Part shown: one piece after another, positions 59,786 through 64,000 of the stretch
Numbering within the stretch: the stretch's first letter is position 1
How the letters are laid out: every line of letters starts with the position of its first letter
Translations under genes and position numbers: made by a program
From: G963677085 sp963677085
GTDB lineage: Bacteria > Planctomycetota > Planctomycetia > Pirellulales > Thermoguttaceae
NCBI GenBank assembly: GCA_963677085.2
Contig: CAXXFH010000004.1
Coordinates: 4,588,001 to 4,652,000, forward strand
Reading direction: 5' to 3'
Length of the DNA stretch: 64,000 nt
The notes under the pieces: generated by a model
The model's input: the letters and a program-made list of their open reading frames with translations, nothing else
The model's database searches: none
Told to the model about the DNA's origin: nothing

Positions 59786-60719
59786 AGCCTCTAGCGATCG
59801 TTCCTACCACTTCGCTTACGCTGCTGGCCCCCAGTTCGGCCAGGGCCTTGGGCAGGGCGTCGATCAACTGAAGCGACACGCTCGGATTGTAAAAGTTTGC
59901 CGTACCGACCTGCACAGCGGTTGCTCCGGCGACGAGGAATTGCATTACGTCGTCGATGGTAGCAATTCCCCCGATGCCCATGATCGGAATTTCCACGACC
60001 GCGGCCACCTGGTAAACGATCCGCAGGGCGATGGGTTTAATAGCCGGGCCGCTGAGCCCTCCAAGGGTGTTGCCCAAGTAGGGGCGGCGGCGGCGCCAGT
60101 CGACGGCCATCCCCAGGCACGTGTTGATCAACGAAAGGGCATCGGCACCGCCTGCTTCTGCCGCTCGCGCGATCGGACGGATATCGGTCACGTTGGGCGT
60201 CAGTTTGGCCAACACCGGGTAGGAGCAGGTCCGACGTACGCTGGCTACCACCTTCTCGCACATCACCGGGTCGGTGCCGAAGTCGACTCCCCCGGAAACG
60301 TTAGGGCAGGAAAGATTCAGTTCCAACGCGGCGATGCCTCGGACCTCTTCAAGCCGGCCTGCCATGGAGGTGAATTCGTCAAGACTCTTGCCTGCGATGC
60401 TCACGATTACGGCCGTTCCCAAGCCCGTCAGATATGGCAGTTGCTTGGTGATAAACGTTTCGATGCCGTCGTTGTCCAGGCCGATCGAGTTGAGCAAACC
60501 GCCGGTCGTCTCCACGGTCCGCGGCGGCGGGTTGCCGGGTCGCGGATTCTGGGTGATGGTCTTCGGCAGAATGCCGCCCAACCGGGCGCAGTCTACCAAG
60601 CCCTGCATCTCTCGGGCGTAGCCGAAAGTGCCCGACGCCACGGTGATCGGGTTGGCCAAGCGAAGCCGCCCGAGTTGTACTTCGAGTTGTACGGTGTCTT
60701 GCGTCGCGGCAGTTTTCAC
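59784..60719 (-). CDS. pyrD: dihydroorotate dehydrogenase, class 1B-like
   Basis: 311 residues from GTG 60719, supported by GGGGAG eleven bases upstream; the frame extends to 60896 without a good site. LGRLRLANPITVASGTFGYAREM, LELNLSCPNVSGGVDFGTDP, VLAKLTPNVTDIRPIARAAE, GGLSGPAIKPIALRIVYQV, IPIMGIGGIATIDDVMQFLVAGATAVQVGTANF are all DHODH motifs (FMN site). NLSCPNV with the FGTDP motif is class 1B. Catalyses orotate formation; class 1B needs a PyrK partner, not seen in this window. Confidence 0.93.
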   Translation of the reverse strand: MKTAATQDTVQLEVQLGRLRLANPITVASGTFGYAREMQGLVDCARLGGILPKTITQNPRPGNPPPRTVETTGGLLNSIGLDNDGIETFITKQLPYLTGLGTAVIVSIAGKSLDEFTSMAGRLEEVRGIAALELNLSCPNVSGGVDFGTDPVMCEKVVASVRRTCSYPVLAKLTPNVTDIRPIARAAEAGGADALSLINTCLGMAVDWRRRRPYLGNTLGGLSGPAIKPIALRIVYQVAAVVEIPIMGIGGIATIDDVMQFLVAGATAVQVGTANFYNPSVSLQLIDALPKALAELGASSVSEVVGTIARG

Positions 60720-61459
60720 TTCGACGGAAACTCCCCGAAAGCAGGAGGATTGGGGGGGGGACAGGACCGACATTCGGCCGACGGCCGATCCCCGCCAAGA
60801 GAGCCATCTCGGTGATGAGGGTGCCGTCTCGTAAGGGTACCGGTCCCCATCTTTCCACGGACTTTGAGCTGCAGACGCCGGAGCCATAACGACCAACGCA
60901 CAGCCAAGCCCAACGGAAGATGGCCAAAGGGCCAGTTTAGCGGGCGAACGGGAGGGCTGTCAATTTGGGTACTGTCGATTTGCCCTCGAAACAGCGATCG
61001 CGGATGGGCGGGCGAAGCGGCCTAGTGGTGTGGCGATTTTGGTTTGACGGGTGCCGCGGGCAGCTTGTATGCCCGTGTTCAGCACTGGCTGGCAAGCAGC
61101 CAGCGGCGTCCAAGACGCTACATAATCGTGAAACACGATCTCGGCTGGCATTCTCGAAGCCGGTGTTTGCGGGAGGTCAGCCTGTCGTGCCCGTTTGAAT
61201 CTCCGGGCCCCGGTGTGAAATGGCGCGATTTTCTACAACGGTAAGCACCCGGCCGACCGCGGCTCGAGGTTGAGACGGATGGAATGATTTTTTGCCGTGC
61301 GGCGTCTGGGGACGAACGGGAGCGATATTCCCGGTATCCTGCGCGAACCAGCGCGGAAGCCCTAAGTGACAGATGAACCGTCACTTAGGCTTGCTCTTCT
61401 CCGCCCAAGGCGCGCAGGCAGGCCATCGTAGGCGATGTCTGCACTGCGCGGTTGCCCGT
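60720..61459. other. non-coding region with a GC-rich repeat fragment
   Basis: No gene supported. Around 61061-61110 there is a CAGCACTGGCTGGCAAGCAGCCAGCG hairpin of the kind scattered in planctomycete intergenic DNA. Two copies of TATGCCCGTG (61068, 61741) are also present. Confidence 0.5.
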
Positions 61460-61678
61460 TTAGATCAAACCACCGTGAGTCCGATACGGCGTCATATGGT
61501 CCGGTTGGTCGAGGAACCAAATCCTCTCCCATTCGTCGAGAATCAGACGCAGATTTTCGGAAGTGAAGATTAGTTGTTGCGTGCGGCGCACGGGATCACC
61601 CGAGTACGCGGGGATAATGCAGCCGACCGCCGTACTCATCAACAGACCGCCGACTACGGCCAAGACCAGCTTGCGCAT
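61460..61678 (-). CDS. small lipoprotein
   Basis: 72 residues from ATG 61678. Signal peptide KLVLAVVGGLLMSTAVGC with a lipobox at AVGC, then VRRTQQLIFTSENLRLILDEWERIWFLDQPDHMTPYRTHGG. The last ~25 residues (WFLDQPDHMTPYR) are highly aromatic and look conserved; similar small lipoproteins recur in planctomycetes. No known role. Confidence 0.75.
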   Translation of the reverse strand: MRKLVLAVVGGLLMSTAVGCIIPAYSGDPVRRTQQLIFTSENLRLILDEWERIWFLDQPDHMTPYRTHGGLI

Positions 61679-61977
61679 GGGAGAACTCCTCCGTGAAGCG
61701 AAAAGGGTCGCATCCCAGGCTGGATGTGCCGGGCACGATGTTATGCCCGTGCTAATAAACCATCAGCCCAATCGGAAACGACGACATACAATTCGTGATT
61801 TGGGAGTCTCGCCGAACCCCTGCGGGAAGGGGCCTGTCAGGCAGAGTGCGAACGCTACAGCCCGATACGCAAAGGCTGTGCTGTGCAGCAATGCAAAAGC
61901 GTTGCGCTGCAAGGCGTTGCGGAGATGCGATCGGAGTTGTGCCAGGTGGGAGAGCTGCCAGACCGAGGCCGTATGAC

Positions 61978-62373
61978 TTAGGCTTCGGGGGCTGTGGAAC
62001 CGTAACTCGTTGGCGCGGAGTACGTTTCGGAGACCGGCTGGGAGGCCGCTTCCGCACTTTCCGCTGCCGCTTGGGCACTTTCCGCCGCACGACGTTCCAA
62101 CTCGCGGACCCGTTCTTCCATCTCTTTGCCCGGCTTAAAGGTAACGACAAACTTTTCGGGTACGAAAACCTTATCGCCGGTGCGTGGATTCCGGGCCTTT
62201 CGAGGTGCTCGTCGCTTGACCTCAAACACGCCGAAGTTACGCAGCTCAATCCGACCATCCTGGACCAACGTCTCGACGATCGCATCGAACGTTTTCTGGA
62301 CGATTTCTTTCGTCTGAAGTTGGGTGAGTCCAATCTCTTCGGAAATGGTCCGAACGATCTCTTTTTTGGTCAC
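61978..62373 (-). CDS. hup: HU/IHF family DNA-binding protein
   Basis: 131 residues. The first ~92 are a standard HU fold: EIVRTISEEIGLTQLQTKEIVQKTFDAI, GRIELRNFGVFEVKRRAPRKARNPRTGDKVFVPEKFVVTFKPG with the conserved Pro that intercalates into DNA (RNPRTG). The remaining ~38 residues are a Glu/Ala/Ser-rich extension without basic charge, longer than in classic HU. Bends and packages DNA. Confidence 0.95.
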   Translation of the reverse strand: MTKKEIVRTISEEIGLTQLQTKEIVQKTFDAIVETLVQDGRIELRNFGVFEVKRRAPRKARNPRTGDKVFVPEKFVVTFKPGKEMEERVRELERRAAESAQAAAESAEAASQPVSETYSAPTSYGSTAPEA

Positions 62374-62852
62374 GACTCAGTTCTCCTCTGAGAAGGGTCG
62401 CCACAGGGTCAGAAAAACGCTCCTGCGGAGCTGCCCAAAGACGCTCCAAGTGTAGGCCCCATAACGACTAGAGTCAAGATCAATCAAGTGATCTCACCGG
62501 CCATCTTCCAATTCTGGACCACCAGAACCCAACCATTCGGTCAGTTCCGTGGAATCGGATGATTCATCCTAAATGCTTGTTGTCAAAGAGCTTAGCCGAG
62601 AGTGCGCCAGTTGCAGTGCCGGTCGAGTGCTGTAAGTACTTGCTGTAAAACAATTTGCAGCACGCGACAAAACGCGGCGGCGGCGCACTCGGACCGGGGC
62701 TAGCCCGCGGCTAAGAAGTGTATCGACCTGGGAACCGGAAAACTCCAGCCAGATCCTACAATTGGTAAAACCAGAAAAAATAGAACCCGACCGGCTATGT
62801 CGGGGGGTAGGACGCAGACGGCATGGAGTCTGGCGGCGTAGAGTGTTGTGTG
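62374..62852. other. non-coding region between HU and the Cys-cluster gene
   Basis: No gene supported; frames on the minus strand here are the extension of a shadow of the Cys-cluster protein. No recognisable RNA structure was found by eye. Confidence 0.5.
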
Positions 62853-63272
62853 TCACACACGCAGCACGTTGAGTTGCTCTTGGATCTTGGCCAACGGCAC
62901 GCGTTGCCCTCGGTTGGCCCCAGGGCACCACTCGGCCATTTCCTGCCAGGTTTCCGGCGATCGTAGATTCGAATGCCAAAACGGCCATGTCCGGCACTGG
63001 CGTGGGCGGACGCCGTAGATTTGGCAGATACGTTTTTCGCCGTCGAAGAAGACGCAGTCGCCGTTGGGGAATTCGACGAGACTCTTGCGGATGCCTACCG
63101 AACGCACGTAGTGCTTCTCGAAGGTCTCGATATCGACCTTGATGCTGGCAGCGATCACCTCGATTTCCGCCTTGTTCACCCAAACATAGCCAGGGGCTCC
63201 GGTGCAGCAGTCACCGCAACCGGTGCATTGAAAGCACAGACCTTTATGATACCACGGATTTTCCGACATCAT
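62853..63272 (-). CDS. YkgJ-type cysteine-cluster protein
   Basis: 139 residues. CFQCTGCGDCCTGAPGYVWV at ~13-32 is the CxxC..CxxCC cluster of the YkgJ/UPF0153 family. NGDCVFFDGEKRICQIYGVRPRQCRTWPFW holds the second cluster with the conserved RP.QC..WPFW. These proteins bind zinc or an iron-sulfur cluster; the molecular role is not settled. Stands alone on the minus strand. Confidence 0.92.
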   Translation of the reverse strand: MMSENPWYHKGLCFQCTGCGDCCTGAPGYVWVNKAEIEVIAASIKVDIETFEKHYVRSVGIRKSLVEFPNGDCVFFDGEKRICQIYGVRPRQCRTWPFWHSNLRSPETWQEMAEWCPGANRGQRVPLAKIQEQLNVLRV

Positions 63273-63396
63273 ATAACCTCACGCGGTTCAAGACCGCACG
63301 TTCAAGCCAAACCGCGGCCAACACGCGGCCTGCGGCATTTCGAAACAAACTGAAAACAACTTAGTCCGGCTCGTGCTTCGTCAAACTTAGAAGACA

Positions 63397-63480
63397 GGGT
63401 GCCATGCCCACGGCAACGTGGGCATGCTCGAAGTGCGTGCGGTACGCATTCATGCCCACGTTGCCGTGGGCATGGCACCC
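63397..63480. repeat. perfect inverted repeat with 30-base arms (REP/MITE-like hairpin)
   Basis: Arm 1 63397-63426 (GGGTGCCATGCCCACGGCAA...), arm 2 63451-63480 its exact reverse complement, 24-base loop that itself has TGCGT/ACGCA arms. Too long for a terminator and without a T run; resembles a folded-back mobile hairpin. Confidence 0.9.
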
Positions 63481-63494
63481 CATAATCCCTGGTT

Positions 63495-63597
63495 TATTGA
63501 TTCCGAGGTTGATTGTGGAACACTTCGTTGCGTTCTGCCCCCGCAATCCGGGCTCCCGTTGGTTGCCCTCGTTCCACAAGCAATGCAGGATCCAATA
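63495..63597 (-). repeat. dispersed repeat family B, copy 2 (inverted)
   Basis: Reverse complement of 15468-15570 with three differences by eye. Begins 14 bases after the perfect hairpin at 63397-63480. Confidence 0.9.
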
Positions 63598-63612
63598 AGA
63601 GTTGCCAAAGCA

Positions 63613-64000
63613 CTAGCCACCAATCTGATGCATGGGTCGATCGCAGGTGGTCAGTCGCCCGTCGCCGCGGCCACGGATTTTTGCCTTGCGGCTAACGGCC
63701 AAGCGGAGCACCTGTTTTAGTTGCTCGTCGTCGCGGTCGCTGCGCACGATCGCTCGCACATCCCAAATCTGGTCGGAGAACAGGCAATTTCGTAGTCGAC
63801 CGTCGGCGGTAAGCCGCAGTCGATTGCAACTGTCACAAAACGGTGCACTGACCGAACGAATCACACCCACGCGTATGCCCGATTCCACAAAACGATAGCT
63901 TGTCGCCGGCGACGCGTTGTCCTTGCACGTGTTGTCCACGCAAACCTCGGGCACCAAAGGTCCCATCGCTTGGCGGAGTATATCGAGGATCTCCTCCGCC
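63613..64000 (-). CDS. moaA: GTP 3',8-cyclase MoaA, partial (5' end beyond window)
   Basis: Frame is open to the window end (codons AEEILDILRQAMGPL continue upstream of the ATG at 63966). VGVIRSVSAPFCDSCNRLRLTADGRLRNCLFS holds the C-terminal cluster motif (CxxC then 13 residues then C) that binds the second [4Fe-4S] and GTP. The protein ends ..MHQIGG, the conserved C-terminal double glycine needed for activity. First enzyme of molybdenum-cofactor biosynthesis. The N-terminal radical SAM part lies outside. Confidence 0.95.
   Translation of the reverse strand, partial: AEEILDILRQAMGPLVPEVCVDNTCKDNASPATSYRFVESGIRVGVIRSVSAPFCDSCNRLRLTADGRLRNCLFSDQIWDVRAIVRSDRDDEQLKQVLRLAVSRKAKIRGRGDGRLTTCDRPMHQIGG

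Noticed and set aside
63361..63579. 72-residue minus-strand frame and its plus-strand twin at 15486
   Set aside because: Both are read-through of repeat B and the hairpin; identical phrases arise from the repeat, not from a conserved gene.

Overview
The window looks like a chromosomal segment of a Planctomycetota bacterium, most likely related to the Pirellulales. The reasons are the DUF1559 prepilin-like protein, the ECF sigma factor next to a giant Ser/Thr kinase, the LEPLEERALLS-type N-terminus on a very large surface protein, the sulfatase with an anaerobic sulfatase-maturating enzyme, and many short lineage-type lipoproteins and dispersed hairpin repeats. The assignment rests on gene content only; there is no rRNA in the window.

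Layout. 1-4263: a minus-strand carbohydrate operon (GT4 glycosyltransferase, alpha/alpha-toroid protein, two GH130 glycosidase/phosphorylase-like proteins, the last cut by the window start). 4470-6925: small stress-type and unknown proteins (a CsbD-like protein whose C-terminus is replaced by a dispersed repeat, a BON-domain protein, unknowns). 7319-9103: a broken tRNA-Arg(CCG) next to an IS1380-type element. 9355-15303: an XRE regulator, then an ECF sigma factor, a secreted Gly/Tyr/Phe repeat protein, a transmembrane Ser/Thr kinase, an M48-like protein whose zinc-binding histidines are replaced, and a lipoprotein. 16144-25862: a ~9.1 kb gene joining autotransporter-type beta repeats to an RHS/YD-repeat shell with a C-terminal tip that differs in composition, followed by a candidate immunity gene; two +1 frameshifts interrupt it. 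25865-27541: an anSME with an in-frame minisatellite.

27687-34573 is the most unusual part. It is a minus-strand cluster with Ycf35 (DUF1257), DUF2997, a TOPRIM (OLD-like) protein, a Ycf46-like AAA+ ATPase, a possible DUF3150-like protein and five to six very small proteins, several of them membrane proteins. The cluster is punctuated by three copies of a dispersed repeat. It is followed by a large serine recombinase, a 554-residue unknown protein, an excisionase-like HTH protein and two tandem paralogous tyrosine recombinases (34857-42617), so the cluster probably sits in or beside an integrative element.

42765-64000 is more ordinary: a sulfatase, a Gdx/SugE-type transporter, FetAB-type ABC exporter, a YbdK/GCS2-type ligase, a PepSY membrane protein, an MFS transporter, a FecBCDE-type siderophore/haem ABC importer, a lipoprotein plus DUF1559 pair, then housekeeping genes (acpS, a membrane protein, trpS, pyrD, a lipoprotein, HU, a YkgJ-type Cys-cluster protein, and moaA cut by the window end).

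Intergenic DNA carries at least three families of dispersed repeats, one perfect 30-bp-arm hairpin, and a 103-bp element present in inverted orientation 48 kb apart. Functional statements below are based on motifs read by eye; no database search was possible.
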